A stretch of 47,798 bases of DNA from assembly GCA_017471045.1 (NCBI GenBank), contig JAFUWZ010000002.1, forward strand, positions 1 to 47,798, read 5' to 3'. The notes beneath the pieces were generated by a model. It did no database searches and was not told the origin of the DNA. It saw only the letters and a list, made by a program, of their open reading frames with translations. The DNA is from Bacteroidales bacterium. GTDB taxonomy: Bacteria; Bacteroidota; Bacteroidia; Bacteroidales; UBA932. Of the stretch, positions 7,381 through 15,155 are shown piece after piece. Numbering within the stretch: the stretch's first letter is position 1; every line of letters starts with the position of its first letter. The translations under genes were made by a program, and so were the position numbers.

Positions 7381-8772
7381 CTATCTGTTCATCACGGCCT
7401 CCACATCATCCGGAGCAATCGGCAGGCGGTTCGGGCCGAGCCGGCGCGCACCATCTGCCGTGACAAGCACATCGTCCTCCAGGCGGATGCCGCCGAAGTT
7501 GTAGTAGGCTTCGAGTTTGCTGAAATCGACCCAGGCCGCATTCGTCCCTTCGCCCTTCCACTTCTCGATGAGGGCCGGAATGAAATAGATGCCCGGTTCG
7601 TCGGTGATCACGTTGCCCGGGCGCAGGCGGCGCGCCATCCGCAGGCTTCCCAGGCCCAGCTGCGGGGAGCGCTTCTGGTCGCCGTCATAGCCGACCAGGT
7701 CCTCGCCGAGATCCTCCATATCGTGGACGTCCAGGCCCATGTTGTGGCCCAGGCCGTGGGGCATGAAGAGACCCGCCACGCCGGCGGCAACCATCTCATC
7801 GACGTCGCCCCGGACCAGGCCCAGGTCCTTCAGGCCTTCGAGCATCCGACGGGCGACCGAGAGGTGTACGTCGCGGTACGCCACGCCGGGACGGATCATC
7901 CCGAATGCCACCTCATTGCACTGATACACCAGCGTATAGATGTCCCGCTGCTGCGCCGTGAAACGTCCGCCGGTCGGATAGGTGCGGGTGAAGTCGGAGG
8001 CGTAGGAATCGTTGCTCTCGACACCCGCATCGATCACCAGCAGCCGGCCAGGTTCGATGGTGCAGTCGTGGCTGTGGTTGTGGAAGATCTCGCCATGCTG
8101 GGTCAGGATCGTCGGGAAAGACACGCCCCAGCCCTTGGCCAGGGCAAATCCCTCCATCTTGCCGACGATGTCCTGCTCCACCACGCCGACGCCGATCGCA
8201 TCGCGGGCGATCGCGTGCATCTGCTGGCCCAGGTCGCAGGCTGCGTCGATCAGGGCGATCTCGCGCTCCTCCTTGACCAGACGCATTGACACGATGGCGC
8301 GGATCAGGGCCTCGGACGGAGCCGTCAGGCCCAGCTCTTTCAATTTCAAGGTGTTGTAATAGCGCGACGGGGGGATGAAATGGACCGGACGGCCTTGCGC
8401 TTTGGCAGCCTGTACCGCCTCGTCCAGCGCGGCATAAGGGGCGCTGGCAGAGAGGCCCGTCCGCCCGGCGAGACTCGCAACCGAAGGCATCGGACCGGTC
8501 CAGATGATGTCGTCGATCTCATAGTCGTCGGAGTAGAGCGTCCCGGTGCCGTCATCCAGGTCCAGGATGGCAGCGAAACGCGGCTCGTCCAGACCGAAAT
8601 AATAGAGCCAGGTACTGTCCTGGCGGAATTTATATCCGTTGGATTTGTATTGGGCGGGAGCATCGACGTTGCCGATGAAGAGGGCGATTCCCCGCTTCCC
8701 TTCCGGAGCCGAGACGGCCATCAGGCTGACCAGCTTCTGTCTCCGGCTGATATAGACTTCCTTGTCGAACAT
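7381..8772 (-). CDS. pepP: M24B Xaa-Pro aminopeptidase family protein
   Basis: A 463-aa cytosolic metallopeptidase. An N-terminal aminopeptidase P domain (residues 1-165) precedes the pita-bread catalytic domain with all five metal ligands visible: VIDAGVE (Asp), SDFTRTY (Asp), HGLGHNMGLDVHD (His), DEPGIYF (Glu) and GGIRLEDD (Glu). The length fits the Bacteroidota aminopeptidase P family, which removes N-terminal residues before proline. It is the first gene of an operon with fabG and comF, driven by the TATCTTTG box just upstream. Confidence 0.9.
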   Translation of the reverse strand: MFDKEVYISRRQKLVSLMAVSAPEGKRGIALFIGNVDAPAQYKSNGYKFRQDSTWLYYFGLDEPRFAAILDLDDGTGTLYSDDYEIDDIIWTGPMPSVASLAGRTGLSASAPYAALDEAVQAAKAQGRPVHFIPPSRYYNTLKLKELGLTAPSEALIRAIVSMRLVKEEREIALIDAACDLGQQMHAIARDAIGVGVVEQDIVGKMEGFALAKGWGVSFPTILTQHGEIFHNHSHDCTIEPGRLLVIDAGVESNDSYASDFTRTYPTGGRFTAQQRDIYTLVYQCNEVAFGMIRPGVAYRDVHLSVARRMLEGLKDLGLVRGDVDEMVAAGVAGLFMPHGLGHNMGLDVHDMEDLGEDLVGYDGDQKRSPQLGLGSLRMARRLRPGNVITDEPGIYFIPALIEKWKGEGTNAAWVDFSKLEAYYNFGGIRLEDDVLVTADGARRLGPNRLPIAPDDVEAVMNR

Positions 8773-8799
8773 GTCTTGAAGCGTTTTGGTTCAGTTGAG

Positions 8800-8807
8800 C
8801 AAAGATA
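8800..8807 (-). promoter_or_regulatory. -7 box for the pepP-fabG-comF operon
   Basis: TATCTTTG on the minus strand is a full TAnnTTTG match 27 bases before the M24 peptidase start, with a T-rich stretch upstream. Confidence 0.6.
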
Positions 8808-8901
8808 CAAAAAATGATGAAAGGGAGCCTGGAAATTCGTCCCGGGACGAAAAAAGCCCGCTTTTCAAAAGATTTTTTATGTTTTTTTGCTTCTGATTCC
8901 G

Positions 8902-8909
8902 TATATTCG
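8902..8909 (+). promoter_or_regulatory. possible -7 box for the 3-keto glycoside operon
   Basis: TATATTCG differs from TAnnTTTG at one position and lies 43 bases before the first oxidoreductase start codon in an AT-rich leader. It is the best candidate in this gap, and the -33 is not clear. Confidence 0.35.
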
Positions 8910-8951
8910 TGGATAGTAGAAAATATTCATTTTTTTATAACACTCACGGTT

Positions 8952-10427
8952 ATGTCTAACGAAATCTCAAGAAGAACATTCCTCAAAGCGGGAACCGCCG
9001 CAGCGATCGGACTGACGATGGCTCCGGACAGCATGCTCGGCAAGTCCAAGAAGAAGACCGTCGCTCCCAGTGACAAGCTCAACATCATCGGCGTCGGTAT
9101 CGGCGGCCGGGGTGCTTCCGACCTCCGCGGCATGGAGAGCCAGAACATCATCGCCCTCTGCGACACTGACTGGGCTTATGCCAAGCATGTGTTCGAGCGC
9201 TATCCCGAAGCGAAGCGCTACAACGACTGGCGCGTCTGCTACGACGAGATGCTCAAGGACGCCGATGCCGTCATGGTGGCCACCGCGGACCACACCCACG
9301 CGATCATCGCCGCCAACGCGATCACCGAAGGCAAGCACGTCTATGTCGAGAAGCCCCTCACGCACACCGTGTATGAGTCGCGTCTGCTGACCAAACTCGC
9401 CGCCAAGTACAAAGTTGCCACCCAAATGGGCAACCAGGGCGCATCCAACGAGGGTGTCCGCCAGACCTGCTCCTGGATCTGGAACGGCGTCATCGGCGAG
9501 GTGACCAAAGTCGAAGCGTTCACCGACCGTCCGATCTGGCCCCAGGGCCTCGACCGTCCCGAGAAGGAAGACCCGATCCCCGACACCCTCAACTGGGACG
9601 GCTTCATCGGCCCCGCCCAGTATCGTCCGTACAACAGCATCTATACCCCGTGGAACTTCCGCGGCTGGTGGGATTTCGGCACCGGCGCCCTCGGCGACAT
9701 GGCCTGCCATATCCTGCACCCGGTCTTCAAGGCCCTCAAGCTTGGTTATCCGACCCGCGTCCAGGGCAGTTCCACCGCCCTGCTGACCGAATCCTGCCCG
9801 AACGCCCAGATCGTCAAGCTCGTCTTCCCGGCCCGCGAGAACCTGCCCAAGGTCGCGATGCCCGAAGTCGAGGTCTGGTGGTATGACGGCGGCCTGAAGC
9901 CTCCCCGTCCGGCCGGATTGCCGGCCGGCAAGAACCTCAATGTCCAGGGCGGCGGCGTGATCTTCCACGGCACCAAGGACACCCTCATCTGCGGCTGCTA
10001 CGGCGCCAAGCCTTACCTCCTGTCCGGACGCAATCCCGAGACGCCGGAAGTGCTCCGCGTCATCACCGAAGGTCACCAGATGGACTGGGTCCGCGCCTGC
10101 AAGGAAGACGCTGCGAACCGTGTCCTCACCGCCTCCGACTTCAGCGAAGCCGGCCCGTTCAACGAGATGGTCGTGATGGGCGTGCTCGCCGTCCGCCTGC
10201 AGAGCCTCAACCGTGAGCTCGAATGGGATGGCCCGAACATGCGTTTCACCAACATCCCCGAAGGCGCGACGATCAAGACCATGATCCACGACGGATTCTC
10301 GGTCACCGACGGTCACCCGACCTTCAAGAAGACCTACACCGACCCCGTGGACGCCAATGCCTACGCGGCCGAACTGATCAAGCACACCTACCGCGACGGC
10401 TGGACGCTGCCTGACATGCCGGAATAA
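8952..10427 (+). CDS. Gfo/Idh/MocA oxidoreductase with Tat signal
   Basis: A 491-aa protein. The N-terminus has a twin-arginine signal (SRRTFLKAGTAAAIGLTMA), so it should be exported folded with its NAD(P) cofactor. It then has a Rossmann GVGIGGRG motif and the family catalytic Lys134 in VEKPLTH, followed by a long C-terminal domain with repeated WDFGTGALGDMACH-type family signatures. ATG at 8952 is chosen because it starts the Tat signal; the frame is open upstream but holds no signal-like sequence. Family members oxidise or reduce sugar hydroxyls. With DUF1080 next door, oxidation of a glycoside at C3 is the best inference. It is first in a four-gene operon with 24-, -1- and 22-base gaps. 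Confidence 0.9.
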   Translation: MSNEISRRTFLKAGTAAAIGLTMAPDSMLGKSKKKTVAPSDKLNIIGVGIGGRGASDLRGMESQNIIALCDTDWAYAKHVFERYPEAKRYNDWRVCYDEMLKDADAVMVATADHTHAIIAANAITEGKHVYVEKPLTHTVYESRLLTKLAAKYKVATQMGNQGASNEGVRQTCSWIWNGVIGEVTKVEAFTDRPIWPQGLDRPEKEDPIPDTLNWDGFIGPAQYRPYNSIYTPWNFRGWWDFGTGALGDMACHILHPVFKALKLGYPTRVQGSSTALLTESCPNAQIVKLVFPARENLPKVAMPEVEVWWYDGGLKPPRPAGLPAGKNLNVQGGGVIFHGTKDTLICGCYGAKPYLLSGRNPETPEVLRVITEGHQMDWVRACKEDAANRVLTASDFSEAGPFNEMVVMGVLAVRLQSLNRELEWDGPNMRFTNIPEGATIKTMIHDGFSVTDGHPTFKKTYTDPVDANAYAAELIKHTYRDGWTLPDMPE

Positions 10428-10451
10428 TCTACTATTAAATCATAAAACCGT

Positions 10452-11327
10452 ATGAAAAAGATTCTTACTAGCGTAGCAGCCGTGGCGGCCCTCTTCCTGG
10501 TGGCCTCCTGCGGCCCGAAGAAAGCGGCGGCCCCCGCGGCCGAAGAGATCACGGTCCCCGCACACGACAATGTCCCCGAATATGTCATCGTAAACGCCCC
10601 CGAGGTGGACCTCGCGGACTTCAAGGTGGACGAGGACGGTTACTACGTCCTGTTCGACGGCACCAGCCTGAAGGGTTGGAGAGGCTATGGCAAAGACCAT
10701 GTCCCCACCCGCTGGACCATCGAGGACGGCTGCCTGAAATTCAACGGCAAGGGCGGCGGTGAACAGCAGGGCGGCGACGGCGGCGACCTCATCTTCGAGA
10801 AGCGGTTCAAGAACTTCGAACTCCTCTTCGACTGGAAGGTCACCCGCCGGGCCAATTCCGGCGTGTTCCTCCTCGCCCGTGAGATCAAGACCCTCAAGGA
10901 CAGCGTCTGGAAGTATTCCCCGATCTACATCTCCTCTCCGGAGTACCAGATCCTTGACAATGAGAACCATCCTGACGGCCAGCTCGGAAAGGTCATCGGC
11001 ATCCGCCAGTCCTCTTCCCTGTATGACATGATCGTCGCCGAGCCGCAGAACGCCAACCCCTACGACGAGTGGAACACCGGCAAGATCATGGTCTACGAAG
11101 GCACGGTCGTGCACGGCCAGAACGGCGCCAACACCTGCGAATACCACCTGTGGACCCAGGATTGGACCGACCTGCTCAACACCTCCAAGTTCGCCCAGGC
11201 CAAGAACCCGCTCGCTTTCGAGCTGTTGAACAACGTCGGCGGTGACGAGCATGCCGGCTACATCGGCTTCCAGGATCACGGCGACGTCGTGTACTATCGC
11301 AACATCCGCCTCAAAGTCCTCGACTGA
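10452..11327 (+). CDS. DUF1080 (3-keto-disaccharide hydrolase-like) lipoprotein
   Basis: A 291-aa lipoprotein (lipobox FLVASC, Cys about 20) with a DUF1080 / 3-keto-disaccharide hydrolase beta-sandwich. It has YYVLFDGTSLKGWRGYG near residue 60, ANSGVFLLAREI near residue 135 and the closing GYIGFQDHGDVVYYRNIRL, all typical of the family. Members with known activity split 3-keto-glycosides by elimination and hydration instead of classical hydrolysis. The protein should sit in the periplasm or on the outer membrane. It overlaps the following gene by one base (TGATG), so the two are translationally coupled. Confidence 0.88.
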   Translation: MKKILTSVAAVAALFLVASCGPKKAAAPAAEEITVPAHDNVPEYVIVNAPEVDLADFKVDEDGYYVLFDGTSLKGWRGYGKDHVPTRWTIEDGCLKFNGKGGGEQQGGDGGDLIFEKRFKNFELLFDWKVTRRANSGVFLLAREIKTLKDSVWKYSPIYISSPEYQILDNENHPDGQLGKVIGIRQSSSLYDMIVAEPQNANPYDEWNTGKIMVYEGTVVHGQNGANTCEYHLWTQDWTDLLNTSKFAQAKNPLAFELLNNVGGDEHAGYIGFQDHGDVVYYRNIRLKVLD

Positions 11328-12211
11328 TGAAAAAGATGCTTTGGATTGCCAGCGCGCTCATCGCGCTGGCTTCTTGTTCCGCCCCCAAGCAGGCGGTCAA
11401 GGAGATCGGACTGCAGCTCTACTCGGTCCGCGAGCTGATCGGCAGCAACGACAAGTATGACGCCAACCACGCAGAAGTCTTCCGCAAACTCGCCGACATG
11501 GGCTACTCCAACGTCGAAGTCTGCTGGTACAACGACGGCAAATTTTTCGGCCACCCGGTCGCCGAATTCAAGGAAGAGATGGAGAAGGCCGGCCTCAAGG
11601 CCATCTCCACGCACGTGACCCGCAACCTCAGCGACGAAGAACTTGCCAGCAAGGACTTCTCCGCCCAGGAAGCCTGGTGGAAGCAGTGCATCGCCGACCA
11701 CAAGGCCCTCGGCTGCCAGTATGTCGTCGTGCCCAGTTTCCGCGTCCCGGGGACCCTCGAGGGCCTGAAGACTTATTGCGACTATTTCAACTGGATCGGC
11801 AAACTCTGCGCCGAGCAGGGTTTGAAGTTCGGCTATCACAACCATGCCCACGAATTCAAGAAGATCGAGGACCAAGTCATCTATGACTTCATGCTCCAGA
11901 ACACCGATCCCCGGTACGTTTTCTTCGAGATGGACGTGTACTGGGCTGTTGTCGGCAAAGCGGCCCCCTGCAACTATTTCCGCAAATACCCGGGACGCTT
12001 CGAGATGCTCCACATCAAGGACGTGACCGAGGTCGGACAGAGCGGATTCGTCGGTTTCGACGCGATCTTCAACAACGCCGATGTCGCCGGACTGAAGCAC
12101 TACATCGTCGAGATGGAAGGCAGCGGCGTGGGTAACATCCTGGAGACTTGCCGCATCAGCGCCGACTACCTCAAGGGCGCCGATTTCGTCAAGCCCAGCT
12201 ACGCCGACTAA
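11327..12211 (+). CDS. sugar phosphate isomerase/epimerase-family lipoprotein
   Basis: A 294-aa lipoprotein (ALIALASC signal, Cys about 17) with a xylose-isomerase-like TIM barrel. It shows IGLQLYSVRELI, FGYHNHAHEF, FFEMDVYWAV and MLHIKDV, which carry the usual Glu/Asp/His metal ligands, and a C-terminal IVEMEGS. Members of this family act on keto-sugars or inositols. In operons with DUF1080 and Gfo/Idh/MocA genes they are thought to process the 3-keto intermediate (inference). The lipobox puts it outside the cytoplasm, unusual for an isomerase but consistent with its neighbours. Confidence 0.88.
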   Translation: MKKMLWIASALIALASCSAPKQAVKEIGLQLYSVRELIGSNDKYDANHAEVFRKLADMGYSNVEVCWYNDGKFFGHPVAEFKEEMEKAGLKAISTHVTRNLSDEELASKDFSAQEAWWKQCIADHKALGCQYVVVPSFRVPGTLEGLKTYCDYFNWIGKLCAEQGLKFGYHNHAHEFKKIEDQVIYDFMLQNTDPRYVFFEMDVYWAVVGKAAPCNYFRKYPGRFEMLHIKDVTEVGQSGFVGFDAIFNNADVAGLKHYIVEMEGSGVGNILETCRISADYLKGADFVKPSYAD

Positions 12212-12233
12212 TCCCCCAACACTGCACGAAACT

Positions 12234-13625
12234 ATGGCCAAAGCGAAAAAGAGACCCGTCGCCCCCAGCGACAAACTGAATATCATCGGCATCGGTATCG
12301 GCGGCAAGGGTGCATCCGACCTGCGCAACGTCGAGTCCCAGAACATCATCGCCCTCTGCGATGTGGACTGGAACTATTCCAAGCATATCTTCGAGCGCTA
12401 TCCCGACGCCAAGCGCTACAAAGACTGGCGCATCTGCTACAAGGAGATGCTCAAGGACGCCGACGCCGTCATGGTCGCCACCGCGGACCACACGCACGCG
12501 ATCATCGCCGCCAACGCGATTGCCGAAGGCAAACATGCTTTCGTCCAAAAGCCGCTCACACACACCGTGTATGAGTCGCGGCTGCTGACCAAGCTCGCCG
12601 CCAAGTACAAGGTCGCCACCCAGATGGGCAATCAGGGTGCGTCTGAGGAAGGCGTGCGCAAGACCGTCTCCTGGATCTGGAACGGCGTCATCGGCGAAGT
12701 GACCAAGGTCGAGGCCTGCACCAACCGGCCGATCTGGCCCCAGGGCCTGATGCGTCCGAAGGAAGTGCACGAGATCCCCGATACCCTCGACTGGGACGGC
12801 TTCATCGGACCGGCTCCGTACCGCCCGTACAACAAGATCTACCATCCCTGGAACTTCCGCGGCTGGTGGGACTTCGGTACCGGCGCCCTCGGCGACATGG
12901 CCTGCCACGTCCTGCATCCGGTCTTCAAGGCCCTCCGCCTCGGCTACCCGACCCGCGTCCAGGGCAGTTCCACCGCCCTGCTGACCGAGTCCTGCCCCAA
13001 TGCGCAGGTGGTCAAACTCGTCTTCCCGGCCCGCGAGAACCTGCCCAAGGTCGCGATGCCCGAAGTCGAGGTTTGGTGGTATGACGGCGGCCTGATGCCG
13101 CCCCGCCCGGAAGGGATGCCGGCCGGCAAGGCCTTCGATACCAGCGGTACCGTCATCTTCCACGGCACGAAGGACACCCTCATCTGCGGCTGCTACGGCC
13201 GCGACCCGTACCTCCTGTCCGGCCGTACCCCCGAGACCCCGGAGGTCCTCCGCGTGATCACGGAGAACCACCAGATGGACTGGGTCCGCGCCTGCAAGGA
13301 GTCGCCCGAGACCCGCGTCCTGAGCGCATCCGACTTCAGCGAAGCCGGTCCGTTCAACGAGATGGTCGTGATGGGCGTGCTCGCCGTGCGCCTGCAGAGC
13401 CTCAACCGGGAACTCGAGTGGGACGGCCCCAACATGCGCTTTACCAACATCCCGGAGGGAGCGACGATCAAGACGATGATCGAAGACGGCTTCTCGGTCA
13501 AGGACGGTCACCCGACCTTTAACAAGACCTACACCGAACCGGTGGATGCCAACGCCTTCGCCGCCGAACTGATCAAGCACACCTACCGCGACGGCTGGAC
13601 CCTCCCGCCGATGCCGGAGGACTAG
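12234..13625 (+). CDS. Gfo/Idh/MocA oxidoreductase paralogue without export signal
   Basis: A 463-aa close paralogue of the first oxidoreductase in the operon; long blocks such as the 12,840-13,080 region are nearly identical in protein sequence. It begins MAKAKKRPVAPSDKLN, exactly where the Tat signal of the first copy ends, so this copy is predicted to be cytosolic. The Rossmann GIGIGGKG is intact. The catalytic lysine is present (Lys106), but the usual EKP motif reads QKP. The pair looks like a tandem duplication followed by loss of the signal, or gain of it by the other copy. A second redox step, such as reduction of the released 3-keto sugar inside the cell, is a fitting hypothesis. Confidence 0.88.
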   Translation: MAKAKKRPVAPSDKLNIIGIGIGGKGASDLRNVESQNIIALCDVDWNYSKHIFERYPDAKRYKDWRICYKEMLKDADAVMVATADHTHAIIAANAIAEGKHAFVQKPLTHTVYESRLLTKLAAKYKVATQMGNQGASEEGVRKTVSWIWNGVIGEVTKVEACTNRPIWPQGLMRPKEVHEIPDTLDWDGFIGPAPYRPYNKIYHPWNFRGWWDFGTGALGDMACHVLHPVFKALRLGYPTRVQGSSTALLTESCPNAQVVKLVFPARENLPKVAMPEVEVWWYDGGLMPPRPEGMPAGKAFDTSGTVIFHGTKDTLICGCYGRDPYLLSGRTPETPEVLRVITENHQMDWVRACKESPETRVLSASDFSEAGPFNEMVVMGVLAVRLQSLNRELEWDGPNMRFTNIPEGATIKTMIEDGFSVKDGHPTFNKTYTEPVDANAFAAELIKHTYRDGWTLPPMPED

Positions 13626-13677
13626 GTCCATCGTGTTTGAACGGCGAATGCCTGAACTTTTGCCGCAGTTTTTTTCC

Positions 13678-13711
13678 CCACGGGGCAAAATCAGTGTCAT
13701 TTGCCCCGTGG
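13678..13711. repeat. perfect 12-bp inverted repeat
   Basis: CCACGGGGCAAA at 13678-13689 and its exact complement at 13700-13711 flank a 10-nt loop. A T7 run lies upstream on the plus strand, but no T-run follows on either strand, so it does not look like an ordinary terminator. GCAG and CTGC just outside could extend the stem. It may be a stabilising 3' hairpin of the oxidoreductase operon, 52 bases after its last stop codon. Confidence 0.6.
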
Positions 13712-13795
13712 AAGCTGCTTCGGACGGCAGGGCGGAGCGAAAAACGCATTCCTTGCCCCGCTGCACTTGAGGGTGCAGGATATAGAAGGCCCCAC

Positions 13796-13818
13796 AAAAA
13801 GGGTGATGGCGTCACCCT
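13796..13818 (-). terminator. intrinsic terminator of the tatA-tatC operon
   Basis: On the minus strand, AGGGTGA (13812-13818 region) pairs with TCACCCT (13800-13806 region) across a 5-nt loop, and the stem is followed by T residues. It lies about 165 bases past tatC and 32 past the small ORF that follows tatC. Confidence 0.55.
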
Positions 13819-13849
13819 CGTGATGCTTGGCCATGCTGGGATTCATGAT

Positions 13850-13981
13850 CTACTCGCTGATGCCGTAATTGCTGCCCTCAAAATGCTTCGTACCCCGCCC
13901 GGTGTCCTGTGCGGCGGCGGAGACGTCGCCGAAGGACAACAAAACCCATGCGAAGACGAGATTGCACGTTATTATCTTCAT
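13850..13981 (-). CDS. small secreted peptide ORF downstream of tatC
   Basis: 43 codons start at ATG 13981, two bases after the tatC stop, and end at TAG. The first ~24 residues (MKIITCNLVFAWVLLSFGDVSAAAQ) read as a signal peptide with an AAA-Q cleavage site, leaving only about 19 mature residues. The frame stays open after the TAG for about 50 more codons, so this may be the stump of a longer secreted protein and not a true micropeptide. The terminator at 13796-13818 lies within that extension. Confidence 0.35.
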   Translation of the reverse strand: MKIITCNLVFAWVLLSFGDVSAAAQDTGRGTKHFEGSNYGISE

Positions 13982-13983
13982 GT

Positions 13984-14817
13984 TCAGAGGGCATCGTCGG
14001 CATCTTCGCTCGGAGCGGGCTTGACGATGAGGATGGAAAGCTCGTAGAGGAGGAAGAGCGGGAGGAAGACCACCATCAGGGTGAAGGGATCGCCGGACGG
14101 GGTGATCATCGCGGCGAGGACCAGCAGCACGACGACGGCGTAGCTGCGGTACTGCTTGAGGAACTCCTTGTGCAGGATACCCAGCGAGGAGAGCACCCAG
14201 GCCAGCATCGGCATTTCGAAGACGAGGCCCATCACGAAGATGATCGTCAGGAAGTTGCTCATGTAGGAGTTGAGCGAGATCTGGTTGACCACCGCGTCAC
14301 CGATCGTGTACTGCGTCAGGAAGCGGAAAGTCAGCGGAAAGACCAAGACATAGCCTACGGCGCAGCCGATGTAGAAGAGGCCGCCGCCGAACAGGAAGGC
14401 GGTCCGGACGCCCTTCTGCTCCTCCGGGAAAAGGGCGGGACGGACAAACTTCCAGATCTCGTACATCAGGTACGGGAACACCAGCACCAGCGAGAACCAG
14501 AACGAGGTTGTGATATGCGTAAGGAACTGGGTAGCCACGTTGATGTTGATGATATCGACGTGGAATGCGTCATCGCTGAAATCCGGCATGAATCGCCCGC
14601 CGTTCTTGCCCAGCGAGCCCAGCCACTTGTAGAGGAAAAACGAGGAGTCGGTCGGTCCGAGGACGAACGGGTCGAAGATGTGGGGCATCGCGATGAAACA
14701 CCCCACAAGCAGCACAAACAGGACGATGATCACTCTAAAAAGGGCCCATCTCAAGGTCTCGAGATGGTCCCAGAATGACATTTCACCCGTCTGGGTATTT
14801 GACTCCCCGGCGGACAT
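13984..14817 (-). CDS. tatC: Sec-independent translocase TatC
   Basis: A 277-aa polytopic inner-membrane protein with six predicted helices. It starts with a cytosolic MSFWDHLETLRWALFR segment, the conserved TatC signature with the Glu that binds twin-arginine signals. Further TatC features are FPYLMYEIWKFVRPALFPEE, GLVFEMPMLAW and AAMITPSGDPFTLMVVFLP. It forms the signal-binding core of the Tat translocon with TatA. Its start overlaps the tatA stop by one base (TAATG). A Tat-dependent oxidoreductase is encoded in the convergent operon beside it. Confidence 0.95.
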   Translation of the reverse strand: MSAGESNTQTGEMSFWDHLETLRWALFRVIIVLFVLLVGCFIAMPHIFDPFVLGPTDSSFFLYKWLGSLGKNGGRFMPDFSDDAFHVDIININVATQFLTHITTSFWFSLVLVFPYLMYEIWKFVRPALFPEEQKGVRTAFLFGGGLFYIGCAVGYVLVFPLTFRFLTQYTIGDAVVNQISLNSYMSNFLTIIFVMGLVFEMPMLAWVLSSLGILHKEFLKQYRSYAVVVLLVLAAMITPSGDPFTLMVVFLPLFLLYELSILIVKPAPSEDADDAL

Positions 14818-15035
14818 TATTTCTTGTCGTCCTTGCCGATGCTGTCAATCTCCTTGCCGACGCCGTCGATTTCTTTCTCGACATCGTTGATGCCTTCCTT
14901 GAAACTGCGGACACCCTTGCCGATGCCGCGCATCAACTCGGGAATCTTCTTGCCACCGAAGAGAAGCAACACGACCAGCGCGATGATGATGATCTCACCG
15001 GCACCCAGATTCTGAAGGAACAAAAGACTTTTCAT
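14817..15035 (-). CDS. tatA: twin-arginine translocase subunit TatA/TatE
   Basis: A 72-aa protein with a short N-terminal membrane helix (about residues 12-28, [23 protein letters not shown]). It is followed by the [16 protein letters not shown] hinge and amphipathic helix and a charged tail ([19 protein letters not shown]), the normal TatA architecture. It is upstream of tatC in a two-gene operon, which is enough for a minimal TatAC system; no tatB is present. An AT-rich leader upstream contains TATATTTA, a weak -7 candidate. Confidence 0.93.
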   Translation of the reverse strand: MKSLLFLQNLGAGEIIIIALVVLLLFGGKKIPELMRGIGKGVRSFKEGINDVEKEIDGVGKEIDSIGKDDKK

Positions 15036-15124
15036 TGTATTTCTAATTTTGTGTTTTCAACCTTGTAAATATAATCATTTTTCATCTTTATCCAAGACGC
15101 TTTCGTCCTCTACCGTATTTTTGT

Positions 15125-15132
15125 TATCTTTA
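15125..15132 (+). promoter_or_regulatory. -7 box for the GH2 gene
   Basis: TATCTTTA, one mismatch from TAnnTTTG, lies 24 bases before the GH2 start codon in an AT-rich gap. Confidence 0.45.
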
Positions 15133-15155
15133 CGGAAAGATTCAAAACCGCATTT

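Noticed and set aside
8814-8951. N-terminal extension of the first oxidoreductase
   Set aside because: It would bury the Tat signal 46 residues inside the protein; the region is an AT-rich leader.
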